NCBI GenBank assembly: GCA_004298505.1
Contig: SCRO01000116.1
Coordinates: 62,001-126,000, forward strand
DNA: 64,000 bases
Direction of reading: 5' to 3'
DNA from: Rhodanobacter sp.
Lineage (GTDB): Bacteria > Pseudomonadota > Gammaproteobacteria > Xanthomonadales > Rhodanobacteraceae
Below, one piece after another: positions 10,101 through 19,914 of this stretch. Position numbers and translations under genes: made by a program. Below the pieces are notes generated by a model that saw only the letters and a list, made by a program, of their open reading frames with translations, searched no databases and had not been told where the DNA came from. Positions within the stretch are counted from its first letter, which is position 1. Every line of letters begins with the position of its first letter.

Positions 10101-10538
10101 ATAGCGGTTGCGCTCGTCGAGCTTGCCTTGCAGCCGTTGCTGGAAGGCCACGCTGGCCTTGCCAAGGTCGTGCAGCAGCGCGGCCAGTTGCGCCAGCAAG
10201 CGGATGTCCTGCGCGCTGTGCCAGTCGTTTTCGTCGGCCTTGCGCAGTACGTCGCTGGCCGTGGTGTTGGTGGGCACGGCGCCCTCGGTGTTGAAGCGGC
10301 GCGCATCGCCCACGATCCACAGCAGCTCGCTGTGGTCGAGCCCGCGGATCCAGTGACAGGCCACGGAAGTGTTTTTGCGCGCGGTCTTGCGCAGCAGTTT
10401 GCGCAAAGTATCCAGTCCGGCCTGGGTGATCGGGGTTTGCCAGGTGCGCTCGCCGCGGCGTTCGGCGAACTGGTCGAGGATGCGGCGGGTTTCGGTGAGT
10501 GCGCGCTTGTCGCACTGGCTGACCAGCAGCACGTTCAT
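7119..10538 (-). CDS. cas3: Cas2-3 fusion (I-F Cas3 nuclease-helicase)
   Basis: An 1139-residue fusion typical of type I-F. An N-terminal Cas2-like domain spans about residues 1-95. An HD nuclease domain follows (LLHDLGK, His123-Asp124). Then comes a superfamily 2 helicase with Walker A ASTGCGKT near 446-453, DELD near 602-605, SSAT near 632 and a QLAGRVQRHRR motif VI. Cas1 and this protein form the integration complex, and the helicase-nuclease degrades targets marked by the Csy complex. The start overlaps the cas1 stop by 4 bases. All key motifs are present, so it should be active. Confidence 0.97.
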   Translation of the reverse strand: MNVLLVSQCDKRALTETRRILDQFAERRGERTWQTPITQAGLDTLRKLLRKTARKNTSVACHWIRGLDHSELLWIVGDARRFNTEGAVPTNTTASDVLRKADENDWHSAQDIRLLAQLAALLHDLGKASVAFQQRLQGKLDERNRYRHEWVSLRLFLAFVGGNDDQGWLQRLAGDEGDNEAAWLAPGRYARDGLDKDIENHPFRTLITQAPLAAAIGWLIVTHHRLPLIPVNTDDGSQAWLGKRAGGFQQAWLETPLASVAHDWNEIRQRAERAQVEPYWQLAGPLPALAPAWRTQARRAAKALLELRQRRGADWLGNPYAMHLARLCLMLADHHYSSLGVDKNDQPVAARQRFVQNGQTVFANTLRPAVMNQSLVEHLLGVGYSASLIAHALPNFERHLPRLVNHRGLRKRSADARFAWQDKAFDAASGLRETAREHGAFIINMASTGCGKTLANARILYALADPQLGLRVSYALGLRTLTLQTGRSYRHDLHLNDDELAVLVGGSASRALFEHYEAKAEASGSASVQALIEEDSHVLYEGNVADHPLLSRALANPEIRKLISAPMLVCTVDHLAPATESLRAGRQIAPMLRLMSADLVLDELDDYDLDDLPALTRLMHWAGMLGSRVVLSSATLPPALVEGMFMAYRAGRRHYQHNRGRAGGSGDSPVEVPCLWTDEFGSPQTETLADAADFAAAHARFVERRVGKLRAAPPLRRAELLPIPITARQPERVHAEFANHVRDACLRLHHDHAHADPDTGKHVSFGLVRMANIDPIFDVACALFEGAMPENTRIHLCVYHSRFPLAQRSAIEAMLDATFNRRDPQAVWRQPEIRSALDAKSAEGNHLFVVLASPVCEVGRDWDADWAVAEPSSMRSLIQLAGRVQRHRRAPGEKPNVLVFDSNLKGIQQGDGRQPVFTHPGFESDRDHGRFLLASHSLSVLLTEDEYHHLDAIPRIQPRAAGELRPRERWVDLEQARSRASLLPAALAPATGSARRSSTSVPRLEPDHASPAWQYPQAALTGVLPQQQPFRHDEMPGITLAWLPDEDDELLPHRVEDDRTKRGQKLYVPAPEMLHRIPLKPVGRISPWGEFDLLTLLNEHAAALDRPLDEIARKFTTVDVPRSDQGWRWHPRLGFTRQR

Positions 10539-11530
10539 GTCGGTTGCCCGGTGGTGCCACCCGCCTGCGCGGCGGTGTCCAGCGCCACGGCCTTGAGCGT
10601 GTCGATCATGAAGTCCAGTGCCTCGCCGCGGGTCAGCGCTTCGATGCAGCCGTGTCGAAAAGTTTGTTCATCGTCGCCGCGCATGGCCGAGATAAACGCC
10701 TGCGGCAGGATGTGCGCGTCCTTGACCAAGTCCGCTACGTCGAACACCAGCCCACCGCGACGCGTCTTGCCGTGCAAGATGGCCAGGCCATGCGGCAGGC
10801 CGAGTACCCACGTGGCGGTGGCGCCCAAGCCGTAGGCTAGGTAGTTGCCGTGGTCGAGAAAACGGTTGGCCGGGTCGCTGCCGGTTCCACGCTTGGCGCG
10901 GGTGAAGTCGCCGTAGCCCATGGTGTCCACGGCCAGCTTGAACAAGGCCTTGGTGAGCCGCGCTTCCTCGGTCAGCAGGCTGGTGTTGTCCGGGACCAGG
11001 TCGATCGCGCGATGGGTGCGTGCCAGCAGCTCATCGAGCCGTGCAGCGTCCACGGCGAAGCCAGCGTCGCGCAGCGCGCGGTGTTGCCATGCGCCGGCAA
11101 TGCGCCGCGCACGGGTGTGCTGGAAGGCCTTGGCCGCGGTCAGGCGCAAGTCGTCGTCGAACCAGAAACGTACCCAGGCCTGCAGGTATTCGGTGGGGCG
11201 GTACTCGCTTTGCGGCGAGAACCAGGCCACTTCGATATCAACCTCGTTGGCGGAAAATAGTGGCGTGCCACCGCCCCCGCAGAAGCCGACCAACACGCCG
11301 GCCTTGGCTAGTTCGCGCATGGCTGCCTGGGTGATCGACGTACCAGTGCCCAGCAGTACCGTGGTGGTATTGGCGATCGGGATGTTCCAGTACAGGGATT
11401 GTTTGCCTTGGTCGGTGATGTACTCGACCCGGCCGCCATTGACCAGTACGCGGCAATGCTGCAGATAGTAGATATTGGCCCGTTTCGAATGCAGTATCGA
11501 CTTCAGATCGGTGGGTCCGAGCTGGTCCAT
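10535..11530 (-). CDS. cas1: Cas1, spacer integrase
   Basis: A 331-residue Cas1 of the I-F subtype, starting MDQLGPTDLKSILHSKRAN. It joins protospacer DNA to the leader-repeat junction together with Cas2-3. The family fold is recognisable from the N-terminal beta domain (LLGTGTSITQAAMRELAKAG) and the helical catalytic domain with FLDHGNYLAYGL and GLPHGLAILHGKTRRGGL. It is the first cas gene. The 89 bases upstream of its start separate it from an unrelated same-strand gene. Confidence 0.97.
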   Translation of the reverse strand: MDQLGPTDLKSILHSKRANIYYLQHCRVLVNGGRVEYITDQGKQSLYWNIPIANTTTVLLGTGTSITQAAMRELAKAGVLVGFCGGGGTPLFSANEVDIEVAWFSPQSEYRPTEYLQAWVRFWFDDDLRLTAAKAFQHTRARRIAGAWQHRALRDAGFAVDAARLDELLARTHRAIDLVPDNTSLLTEEARLTKALFKLAVDTMGYGDFTRAKRGTGSDPANRFLDHGNYLAYGLGATATWVLGLPHGLAILHGKTRRGGLVFDVADLVKDAHILPQAFISAMRGDDEQTFRHGCIEALTRGEALDFMIDTLKAVALDTAAQAGGTTGQPT

Positions 11531-11619
11531 ATCGATCTCCCCTGAGCGGCTGCCGGATTTGTGGCATGTGACGATTCTGGCTGGGCCTCAGTGTAATGCG
11601 CGATTGGGCAATCGACGGC

Positions 11620-12600
11620 TCAGGCCTCGACCTCCAGGCCCAATTCACGGCGGACGGCATCGAAGATCGACTTGTGGATGGTTGTGGGCAATCCCTGGTC
11701 GTGTCGCTCCGCGTCGATCAGCAAGGCTGCCACCTGTTCGCGCCCGGCAAGGGTCTGCACAACCTCGCGCGGCGTGCGGTTGCCCAGCGCGGGTAGCGGC
11801 ATGTCGGGCCAGCGTCCGTAGTGGCTGCGCAGGTAGTCGGCGAGGATGGCCTGGGTTTCCGCGGAATCCTGTGGCGGTGGCGGTGGCGGCGGCGCAGGAT
11901 TTTCCGCCATGGCTTGTTCGGGCGTTTGTATCTCGTCGGCGCGGAAGATGGCATGGGCGCCAAGGCGGTCCTCGATGATGTCTTGCAGACGATCGGCCCG
12001 TTCGCGCGATTTCACTTCTGCCGTCAAGCGGGTGCCGGCGATGGTGATGTTGCCAAGCACGGTGCCGGGTTCGGTCTTCCTGTCAGGATCGCTCTGCACC
12101 CAGTCGATTTCCGCACGCTCGATCAGGCCATCGGCATGGCGCCGAATGCCGGCGTCTTGTAATGGGACGTCATCAGTCCAGGGGCTGAGGTGGCGCAGTG
12201 CATCGAATGCAGTCTGGGCCGAGTCGATGGCATAGACCAGGGTGTGGAATTCGAGTGCCTCGTCATCGCTGGTCATCAGCCTCGGCAGCGACGGATACAG
12301 GTAGGGCTCCGACAACGACAGGTACAGCTGGCGCAACTCGATGTCCCACATCTGCTGGCGTTCGACGTCGCTGGGTGGATTGGCCTGGTCGCTTTCCTCT
12401 TCGCGCAGGTGTTCGCGCAGCGCGATGATCGGCACCTTGTCGCTTGGCGGCAGGGCAATCGGGCAGATCGCCTCGATCAGGGTAAGGCCTTCGGCCGACG
12501 CCAGCTGTGCGTAGATCACATCATGCGCCGTCAAGGATTGCGACGCTCCATGTTCATGCACCTCGTGGTGCTCGTCCGTCATCAGGTCACGCAAGGTCAT
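11620..12600 (-). CDS. Uncharacterised protein with C-terminal TPRE motif, next to cas1
   Basis: The best start is ATG 12600 (MTLRDLMTDEHHEVHEHGAS), which overlaps the stop of a short SEC-C ORF and gives 326 residues. The frame is open up to 12840, but the extra sequence shows no family features. A proline stretch follows AMAENPA, and near the C-terminus stands WPDMPLPALGNRTPREVV. That pattern recurs at the ends of many SEC-C-containing and Xre/MbcA-type proteins; this is from memory and was not searched. A frameshift may have split one SEC-C protein into two reading frames. No established CRISPR role. Confidence 0.55.
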   Translation of the reverse strand: MTLRDLMTDEHHEVHEHGASQSLTAHDVIYAQLASAEGLTLIEAICPIALPPSDKVPIIALREHLREEESDQANPPSDVERQQMWDIELRQLYLSLSEPYLYPSLPRLMTSDDEALEFHTLVYAIDSAQTAFDALRHLSPWTDDVPLQDAGIRRHADGLIERAEIDWVQSDPDRKTEPGTVLGNITIAGTRLTAEVKSRERADRLQDIIEDRLGAHAIFRADEIQTPEQAMAENPAPPPPPPPQDSAETQAILADYLRSHYGRWPDMPLPALGNRTPREVVQTLAGREQVAALLIDAERHDQGLPTTIHKSIFDAVRRELGLEVEA

Positions 12601-12665
12601 GCGCTGACCAGGCACGACTTGCGGCCGCTGCCGCAGGGGCAGGGCTCGTTGCGACCGATTTTCAT
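12597..12665 (-). CDS. 22-residue SEC-C zinc-motif ORF
   Basis: ATG 12665 opens a 22-codon frame reading MKIGRN then EPCPCGSGRKSC and stopping at 12597. The CPCGSG core is the zinc-binding SEC-C motif known from the SecA tail. The usual second part (aromatic-K-K-C-C) is shortened to SC, and the frame then ends, overlapping the next start by ATGA. Either a tiny translated ORF coupled to the downstream gene, or the 5' end of one gene broken by a small deletion. Confidence 0.5.
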   Translation of the reverse strand: MKIGRNEPCPCGSGRKSCLVSA

Positions 12666-12867
12666 GGCGGTATTGTCTTGGCGACGCGGTGGCCAATGCA
12701 AGCGTGCGCAGCGACGCCCAGGCTGAACTGTGTCGACAGGCTTTTGGTGGGCTTGCCCACATTTTGTCGCCGCTTGCCGGGCGCTTCACCCACCAGGCGC
12801 AACGGACTTCGCTGCCAAGCTGAATGCTGTGCAGGAACACTCACAAACAGTTAACCACGGGCTGGCT

Positions 12868-13157
12868 ATGACTGACCCGGGTTCTGCAACCGGGAGACAT
12901 GTGACGGGTAATGACACCAGCCAGCCGGATTTCTCGAGCGTGCAGGGCACGCTGAAGTCCACTCGGTCGGACGCATTGGTCAAGGCGGGTTTCAGCAATC
13001 CTGTTGAAGATCGCCAGGCATTTCTTGTGGCAACGCGAATGCGTGGAAGTCGATTTTCGACGTCAACCGCGACCAACTCTCGAACCCGGAACGCATCAAG
13101 CCCGGTCGGATCCTGAAGATTCCCGCCAAAATTCTGAAGCAGGAGACTGCCCCATGA
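12868..13157 (+). pseudogene. LysM-domain protein, frameshifted remnant
   Basis: ATG 12868 opens MTDPGSATGRHVTGNDTSQP and a linker, then the frame is lost. In other frames the end of a LysM domain is readable: LLKIARHF followed, one frame on, by NANAWKSIFDVNRDQL and NPERIKPGRILKIPAK. A single extra T near 13026 explains the second shift, and the first LysM strand is missing. The final TGA (13155-13157) overlaps the ATG of the lipoprotein, so the two once formed an operon. Confidence 0.7.
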
Positions 13158-13687
13158 AAACATCGCGCCAATCTCTGATACTCACCACTGTGCTGGCTGC
13201 CGCACTGGCGCTGAGCGCCTGTGGCAAAAGCAACCAACCGGCCGCGCCGATCCCGTCCGCGTCGCCGCCGAGTGCTGCTACCGCCACGCCGCCGCCGATG
13301 ACGCCACCGATGACCCCGCCATCCGCCACCACGGCGGCGCTGCCTGCCAGCGGCGCCAGTGCGGCCGTGAGCTTCAGTTCGGTCGAGATCGGCTCCAGTG
13401 TCGATGCGAACAACAAAATCCGTACCAGCGGTACCAGCTTCGCGCCGAAGGACAAGATCTACGCCTCGGTCGAGACCGTCGGCAGTGGTCACGCGACGTT
13501 GGCGGCGAAGTGGACCTACCGCGATGGGCAGACCGTGCACGGGGACAGCAAGGTGCTCGACACGATGGGCCCGCAGACCACCGCCTTCATGATCAGCAAG
13601 TCCGACGGGTTCCCCGCCGGTGATTACAAGGTCGAAATTTCACTGAACGGCCAGCCGGTCGCCAGCAAGGATTTCTCGGTGAAGTAA
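13154..13687 (+). CDS. Putative lipoprotein, function unknown
   Basis: This 177-residue protein has a lysine-rich start (MKTSRQS), a hydrophobic stretch and the lipobox LSAC, so it should be lipid-anchored with Cys at residue 23. A Pro/Ala/Thr-rich linker follows to about residue 70. The rest is a small beta-rich domain reading VSFSSVEIGSSVDANNKI, then FAPKDKIYASVET and FPAGDYKVEISLNGQPV, resembling ligand-binding or intracellular-proteinase-inhibitor-like folds. The start overlaps the stop of a decayed LysM gene, and a strong terminator follows. I do not recognise a specific family. Confidence 0.8.
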   Translation: MKTSRQSLILTTVLAAALALSACGKSNQPAAPIPSASPPSAATATPPPMTPPMTPPSATTAALPASGASAAVSFSSVEIGSSVDANNKIRTSGTSFAPKDKIYASVETVGSGHATLAAKWTYRDGQTVHGDSKVLDTMGPQTTAFMISKSDGFPAGDYKVEISLNGQPVASKDFSVK

Positions 13688-13707
13688 GTTGCTGCGGCGA
13701 TGAGAGG

Positions 13708-13745
13708 AACGACCAGGGCGTGATCATGCCCTGGTCGTTTCTTTG
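13708..13745 (+). terminator. Rho-independent terminator after the lipoprotein gene
   Basis: AACGACCAGGGC (13708-13719) pairs perfectly with GCCCTGGTCGTT (13728-13739) around an 8-base loop, followed by TTCTTTG. The 12-bp stem lies 20 bases after the lipoprotein stop. Confidence 0.85.
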
Positions 13746-13803
13746 TCGTGGATGATGGGTGGCGCCGCATGCGGCAACGCCGACGTGTGCAGATTGCGGC
13801 AAG

Positions 13804-14450
13804 TCACAGTGGCGCGAACAGTTCGGCCAGGTCGGCTTCGTTGAAGCGCAGTTGCGTGGTGGCACCGCCGCCTTCGAGCACGGCGCGGGCCAGCTCGGCC
13901 TTGCGGCCCTGCATGGCCTGGATCTTCTGCTCGACGGTGCCGGCGCAGATCAAGCGGTAGACGAACACTGGCTTGTCCTGGCCGATGCGGTGGGCGCAAT
14001 CGGTGGCCTGCGCTTCGGCGGCCGGGTTCCACCACGGGTCATAGTGGATCACGGCGTCGGCGGCGGTGAGGTCGACGCCGCCGGCCTTGAGGCTGATCAG
14101 GAACACCGGCACGTGGCCGCTCTGGAAGCGTTTCACTAGGAGCCTGTCGGACTTAGACCAGACACGGGCCTCGTACGTCGATTTTCGGCAACACATGAAG
14201 GTCCCGAACTCAATTTGAGGCGACCTACGCCGACAGTTTTGATCACTTTTTGACCAAAATTTTGTGATTTTTCGTAAGTCCGACAGGGCTGCTAGGCCGC
14301 TGCGCTGGCGTGCGGGGGTTTGTCCGGTGAGCAGCTGGTAGGCGATCTTGCGCTGGTGCAGCGCCGCTTCGATCAGCGCCAGCATTTCGGTGAATTACGA
14401 GAACAGCAAGACGCGGCGGCCTTCGGCGAGCAGGCCATCGAGCAAAAAAA
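13804..14450 (-). pseudogene. SNF2-family helicase, C-terminal remnant
   Basis: The minus strand encodes the second RecA-like lobe of a SNF2/SWI2 ATPase: RRVLLFS, stop, [55 protein letters not shown] and [12 protein letters not shown]. The codon expected for Gln in FSQF is a TAA stop near 14395. The N-terminal SNF2 lobe is absent, and the LKAGG region lacks about two residues. A 152-bp MITE interrupts the frame at 14140-14291. Upstream, a run of A residues near 14445 marks another rearranged junction. Non-functional. Confidence 0.85.
14140..14291. mobile_element. 152-bp MITE with CTAG target duplication
   Basis: The left end GAGCCTGTCGGACTTA (14140-14155) and the reverse complement of the right end, CAGCCCTGTCGGACTTA (14275-14291), are near-identical terminal repeats. 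CTAG occurs directly outside both ends (14136-14139 and 14292-14295), the target duplication expected for IS5-group elements. The interior has no transposase. With one target copy, 156 bases were added, exactly 52 codons, so the helicase frame passes through it without a stop. Confidence 0.85.
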
Positions 14451-14753
14451 AAGAATTGTCGCACGCGGTGAGTCGCGGCAGCGGCGGGCGGGTGTCGAGG
14501 AGGCGGCCTTGACGCCAACCGCCCGTTCAGTGCGCGTGCTCGGCCAGGGGCGCCTTGCCGCGCGGAGGCCAGCTATGCCCGCAACCGGTGCGGCAGCACT
14601 TGCGGCCGGCTGAATCGGTGCGCCTGCGCCAGGCGGAAATCGGTTGCGACGATCGGGCATTTGGTCAAGAACCCCGATTCGCGCCAAAATGGCTAGCTTG
14701 AGCTTCCTGACCGGATGCTCTGTCGACGACTCGACCTTCCCCTGGAGACTGCA
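14451..14753. other. No gene recognised; icd upstream region
   Basis: About 300 bases between the helicase remnant and icd. I see no open frame with family features on either strand. The part next to icd should hold its promoter: TTGGTC near 14670 with CAAAAT 18 bases on is the best weak pair. The stretch next to the helicase is probably scrambled debris of that gene. Confidence 0.4.
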
Positions 14754-16013
14754 ATGACTGCACCGAACCTCACCCCACCGACTGGCGGCAGCAAGATCAC
14801 CATCACTGACGGCAAACTCAATGTGCCGGTCAACCCGATTGTTCCGTTCATCGAAGGCGACGGCATCGGCCCGGATATCTGGGCCGCCGCGGTGCGCGTG
14901 CTCGACGCCGCGGTGGCCAAGGCGTATGCCGGTGCGCGCAGGATCCACTGGATGGAAGTATTGGCCGGTGAGAAGGCGTTCAACGAGACGGGCAGCTGGT
15001 TGCCCGACGCCACGGTCGCCGCCTGCCGCGATTACCTGGTCTCGATCAAGGGTCCGCTGACCACCCCGATCGGCGGCGGCATCCGCTCGCTCAACGTGGC
15101 GCTGCGCCAGCAACTGGACCTGTACACCTGCCTGCGCCCGGTGCGCTGGTTCAAGGGCGTGCCCTCGCCGGTGAAGAAGCCCGAGGACGTCGACATGGTG
15201 ATTTTCCGCGAGAACTGTGAGGACATCTACGCCGGCATCGAATTCCAGGAAGGCACCGAGGCGGCGAACAAGTTCAAGGCGCTGCTGGCCGAGCACTTCC
15301 CCGCCCACTTCAAGAAGATCCGCTTTCCCGCGACCTCCGGCATCGGCATCAAACCGGTGTCGAAGGAGGGCACCGAGCGGCTGGTGCGCGCCGCGTTCAA
15401 GTACGCGATCGACGAGGGCCGCGCGTCGGTGACCCTGGTACACAAGGGCAACATCATGAAGTTCACCGAGGGCGCGTTCCGCGACTGGGGTTATGCGCTG
15501 GCCAGGGACGAGTTCGGTGCCACCGAGCTCGATGGGGGCCCGTGGATGAGCTTCAAGAACCCCCACAGCGGCGAGCAGATCGTGGTCAAGGACGTGATCG
15601 CCGACGCGTTCTTGCAGCAGATCATGACCCGCGCAAAGGAATACGACGTAGTGGCCACGCTCAACTTGAACGGCGACTACATTTCCGACGCGCTGGCCGC
15701 GGAGGTGGGTGGTATCGGCATCGCGCCGGGCGGCAACATCAACTACGTCACCGGCCACGCGGTGTTCGAGGCCACCCATGGCACCGCGCCGAAGTACGCT
15801 GGCATGGACAAGGTCAACCCCGGCTCGCTGATCCTTTCCGGCGAATTGATGCTGCGCCACCTGGGCTGGAATGAGGCGGCCGACCGGATCATCGCGGCGA
15901 TGGACAAGGTGATCGCCGCCAAGACCGTGACCTACGACTTCGCCCGCATGATGGACGGGGCCAGGGAAGTAAAGTGCTCCGCATTCGGCGACGCGCTGAT
16001 CGCGGCGATGTAA
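14754..16013 (+). CDS. icd: NADP-dependent isocitrate dehydrogenase
   Basis: A 419-residue enzyme converting isocitrate to 2-oxoglutarate in the TCA cycle. It is of the Escherichia coli type. The phosphorylation site lies in [20 protein letters not shown], the substrate arginines in LRPVRW, a metal-binding aspartate in [18 protein letters not shown], and the coenzyme segment in [14 protein letters not shown] 14754 gives [12 protein letters not shown]; the frame is open to 14715 but without support. aceK follows 75 bases on, and the phospho-serine loop it targets is intact, so the regulatory pair is complete. Confidence 0.96.
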   Translation: MTAPNLTPPTGGSKITITDGKLNVPVNPIVPFIEGDGIGPDIWAAAVRVLDAAVAKAYAGARRIHWMEVLAGEKAFNETGSWLPDATVAACRDYLVSIKGPLTTPIGGGIRSLNVALRQQLDLYTCLRPVRWFKGVPSPVKKPEDVDMVIFRENCEDIYAGIEFQEGTEAANKFKALLAEHFPAHFKKIRFPATSGIGIKPVSKEGTERLVRAAFKYAIDEGRASVTLVHKGNIMKFTEGAFRDWGYALARDEFGATELDGGPWMSFKNPHSGEQIVVKDVIADAFLQQIMTRAKEYDVVATLNLNGDYISDALAAEVGGIGIAPGGNINYVTGHAVFEATHGTAPKYAGMDKVNPGSLILSGELMLRHLGWNEAADRIIAAMDKVIAAKTVTYDFARMMDGAREVKCSAFGDALIAAM

Positions 16014-16029
16014 ACCTTGCTACCTCACC

Positions 16030-16057
16030 CGTTGGCGCGGCGCAAGCCACGCCAACG
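16030..16057 (+). promoter_or_regulatory. Stem-loop between icd and aceK
   Basis: CGTTGGCG (16030-16037) pairs with CGCCAACG (16050-16057) around a 12-base loop. No T-run follows, so it is not a classical terminator. It could stabilise the icd mRNA or reduce read-through into aceK, which is normally made in far smaller amounts. Confidence 0.45.
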
Positions 16058-16088
16058 CGCCTACCGCAGCGGCGGTTGGATTGTGGCG

Positions 16089-17825
16089 ATGACCTCTCCC
16101 GACTTTGGCAGCACTTACATCGACCCGCAGGCGTGCGCCGCCGCCGCACTGCTGGTTGATGCGTTCGCCGACTACAACGGGCGTTTCGCCGATGTCACCC
16201 GGCGCGCTCGCCGGCGCTTCGAGCGGCGTGACTGGCGCGCCGCAGAGGTCGATGCGCGGGCCCGCATCGATCTGTACGACATCTGTATCCGCGAGACCCA
16301 GGGCCGGCTCGACGGTCTGCTCGATGACCGCGTACGCGCGCGCGCGTTATGGGCGGCGATGCGCCAGGCCTACGAGCAGCAGGTGGCTAACCTGGCCGAT
16401 CGCGAACTGTACAAGACCTGGTTCAGCTCGTTGTCACGGCGACAGTTCCACACCCGGGGCGTAGCGCCGCAGATCGAGTTCGTGGCGCTCGATCGCGAGC
16501 CCTATGCCGAAACCAGCGCATCGGCGGTGCATCGGCGCTACGGCATTGCCGGCAACTTGCCGCAACAGTGCGAGAACCTGTTGCGCGACGTCGGCTTTGC
16601 CTATGCCGATCTTGCCGCTTGCGCGCAACGGCTGGCACGCGCACTCCCCGAGCGGCTGGCTGCGACGGAGCTGTCCGCGATTGAGTCGATCGACGTGTTG
16701 CAGGCCGTGTTCTATCGCGAGCGCCGCGCGTACCTGGTCGGCCGCCTGTGCGCCGGCCAGCGCCGGCATCCGCTGGTGATCGCGCTGGTGCAGACGGACG
16801 AGGGCGTGCGCGTGGACGCACTGCTCACCGAGCGCGTGCAAGTGTCGATCCTGTTCAGTTACGCGCGCAGTTATTTCCATGCCGACATCGACAACGTCGG
16901 CGCGCTGGTGGCGTTCGTGCGTGAGCTGCTACCGCACAAGCCGCTGGAGGAGCTGTACACCGTGCTCGGCCGCGCCAAGCAGGGCAAGACCGAACGCTAC
17001 CGACGCGTATTCGGCCATTTGGCGGCCTACCCGCAGGAGCGGCTGGTGCACGCCGACGGCCAGCGTGGGATGGTGATGGTGGTGTTTACCTTGCGTGAGC
17101 TGCCAGTGGTGTTCAAGTTGATCCGCGATGGCTTCGCTGCACCCAAAGACACCACGCGGCACGAGGTCGAGGCGAAATACCGGCTGGTGTTTCGCCACGA
17201 TCGCACTGGGCGGCTGATCGACAGCCAGGAGTTCCACCTGTTGCGCTTTCCGCTACGCCAGGTCGACCCGGCACTGCGCGAGGAGCTACTGAGCGCATGC
17301 GCGGGCACGGTTAGCGTGGACGGCGACGAACTGGTGATCGACCATTGCTACGTGGAACACCGGTTGCGGCCGATGGATCTTTACGTTCGCGAGGTCGGCG
17401 AGGACGAAGCCTGTCGTGCGATGCGCGACTACGGCCAGGCGATCAAGGACCTGGCTTCCAGCAATATCTTCCCGGGCGACTTGCTGCTGAAGAACTTCGG
17501 CATCTCACGTACCGGTCGCGCGCTATTCTATGACTACGACGAGCTGTGCCTGCTCAGCGATTGCCGCTTCCGCACGCTGCCGCCGCCACGCGACGAGGAC
17601 GAGACACGACCGCTGGGGGACTGGCTGTATGCGGCGCCGGAAGACGTGTTTCCCGAACTGTTCGTCAATTTTCTCGGTGTGCCGCGACGCCTGCGCGATG
17701 CGGTGTGCTCGGCCCACCCCGAGATTTTTGACGCGACCTGGTGGCGCGATCTGCAAACTCGCCTCGGCCGTGGCGAGCATGTCGACGTACTACCCTATCC
17801 GGCCGAGGCCAGGTTGTCCGGCTGA
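16089..17825 (+). CDS. aceK: Isocitrate dehydrogenase kinase/phosphatase
   Basis: A 578-residue AceK that phosphorylates and dephosphorylates Icd, steering isocitrate between the TCA cycle and the glyoxylate shunt. Family signatures include the N-terminal helical domain (RETQGRLDGLLDDRV), the ATP-binding VFTLRELPVVFKLIRD (with the kinase lysine) and the catalytic loop LASSNIFPGDLLLKNFGISR followed by RALFYDYDEL. ATG 16089 (MTSPDFGST) was chosen. An ATG at 16017 in frame is possible but adds 24 unlike residues and overlaps the stem-loop. Usually aceK lies with aceBA; here it lies behind its target gene. Confidence 0.95.
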   Translation: MTSPDFGSTYIDPQACAAAALLVDAFADYNGRFADVTRRARRRFERRDWRAAEVDARARIDLYDICIRETQGRLDGLLDDRVRARALWAAMRQAYEQQVANLADRELYKTWFSSLSRRQFHTRGVAPQIEFVALDREPYAETSASAVHRRYGIAGNLPQQCENLLRDVGFAYADLAACAQRLARALPERLAATELSAIESIDVLQAVFYRERRAYLVGRLCAGQRRHPLVIALVQTDEGVRVDALLTERVQVSILFSYARSYFHADIDNVGALVAFVRELLPHKPLEELYTVLGRAKQGKTERYRRVFGHLAAYPQERLVHADGQRGMVMVVFTLRELPVVFKLIRDGFAAPKDTTRHEVEAKYRLVFRHDRTGRLIDSQEFHLLRFPLRQVDPALREELLSACAGTVSVDGDELVIDHCYVEHRLRPMDLYVREVGEDEACRAMRDYGQAIKDLASSNIFPGDLLLKNFGISRTGRALFYDYDELCLLSDCRFRTLPPPRDEDETRPLGDWLYAAPEDVFPELFVNFLGVPRRLRDAVCSAHPEIFDATWWRDLQTRLGRGEHVDVLPYPAEARLSG

Positions 17826-17959
17826 GAGGCTGTGAAAAATTCACCCACCTGCTGCGCCCGAAGAAGTGCCCTGGGGTACGAGCCGCCCCTGAACGTCCGC
17901 GCCCGCGGCGGCCACCTCGGGGCCACCGCGGGATGTGGCCAATCCCGCCGCCGTCGTGG

Positions 17960-18481
17960 TCACTCGCGTGCCGCCTGGTCAATCCGGGTAACCTCGTCCT
18001 GTTCCAAGTGCAGCAAGGTCGCGCCCATCAGCTCGTCGAGCTGCTTGACGCTGGTCGCGCTGGCGATCGGCGCGGTGAGCCCAGGTCGCGCCATCAGCCA
18101 GGCCAGCGCCACCTGTGCCGGGGTGGCGTGGTGGGTGGCGGCCACCGCGTCCAGTGCGGCCAGCACGCCGAGCCAGTGTGGGTTCAGGAATTTCTTCACC
18201 GCACCGCCGCGTACGGTGCTCTTGGCGAGGTCGGCCGCACTGCGGAACTTGCCGCTGCGTTTAAGCCACTTGCCGATGATGGTCTCCGATTCGCCGCCGC
18301 GGTTGCCCGGCACCCCGGCGGAGTAGCTGTCCGCCGTGTCGATCAGGTTGCCGCCGGCATCGACGAAGGCATCGAGCACGTCGAACGCGCGCTTTTCGTC
18401 TACGTTCCAGCCGAATACGTTGCTACCCAGGACGAGCGGGGAAGTTAAGAGGGTGGAGTTGCCGAGCGGGCGCTGAGGCAT
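17960..18481 (-). pseudogene. Aldo/keto reductase with internal deletion
   Basis: The frame encodes only 173 residues, where the family has about 320. The N-terminus (PLVLGSNVFGWNVDEKRAFD, then GNLIDTADSYSAGVPG) and the C-terminus (ATPAQVALAWLMARPGLTAP) are clear. Residues around the catalytic lysine/histidine and most of the barrel are gone. The break lies at WLKRSGK/FRSAADLAKS and keeps the frame. GK-type sequence is common just before FRSAADL in relatives, suggesting deletion between short direct repeats. The catalytic Tyr is present, but a half barrel should not fold. Confidence 0.8.
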
Positions 18482-18498
18482 GGGACACCTGAAATTGA

Positions 18499-19746
<1,248 letters not shown>

Positions 19747-19914
19747 TCGCAGCGCCGTATCGCGGCGCGTGCCACAGAACGGCGACCCACGCGGGGACGA
19801 TGGAGATCGGGCGCGACCGAAATCCGTCGTCCCCCGCGCACGTCTACCAGGCCTGCACATGCTTTCCCCCATATTGCCTTGCGTCTGGACGGCCCGCGGG
19901 CCAGGGAGTCAACG

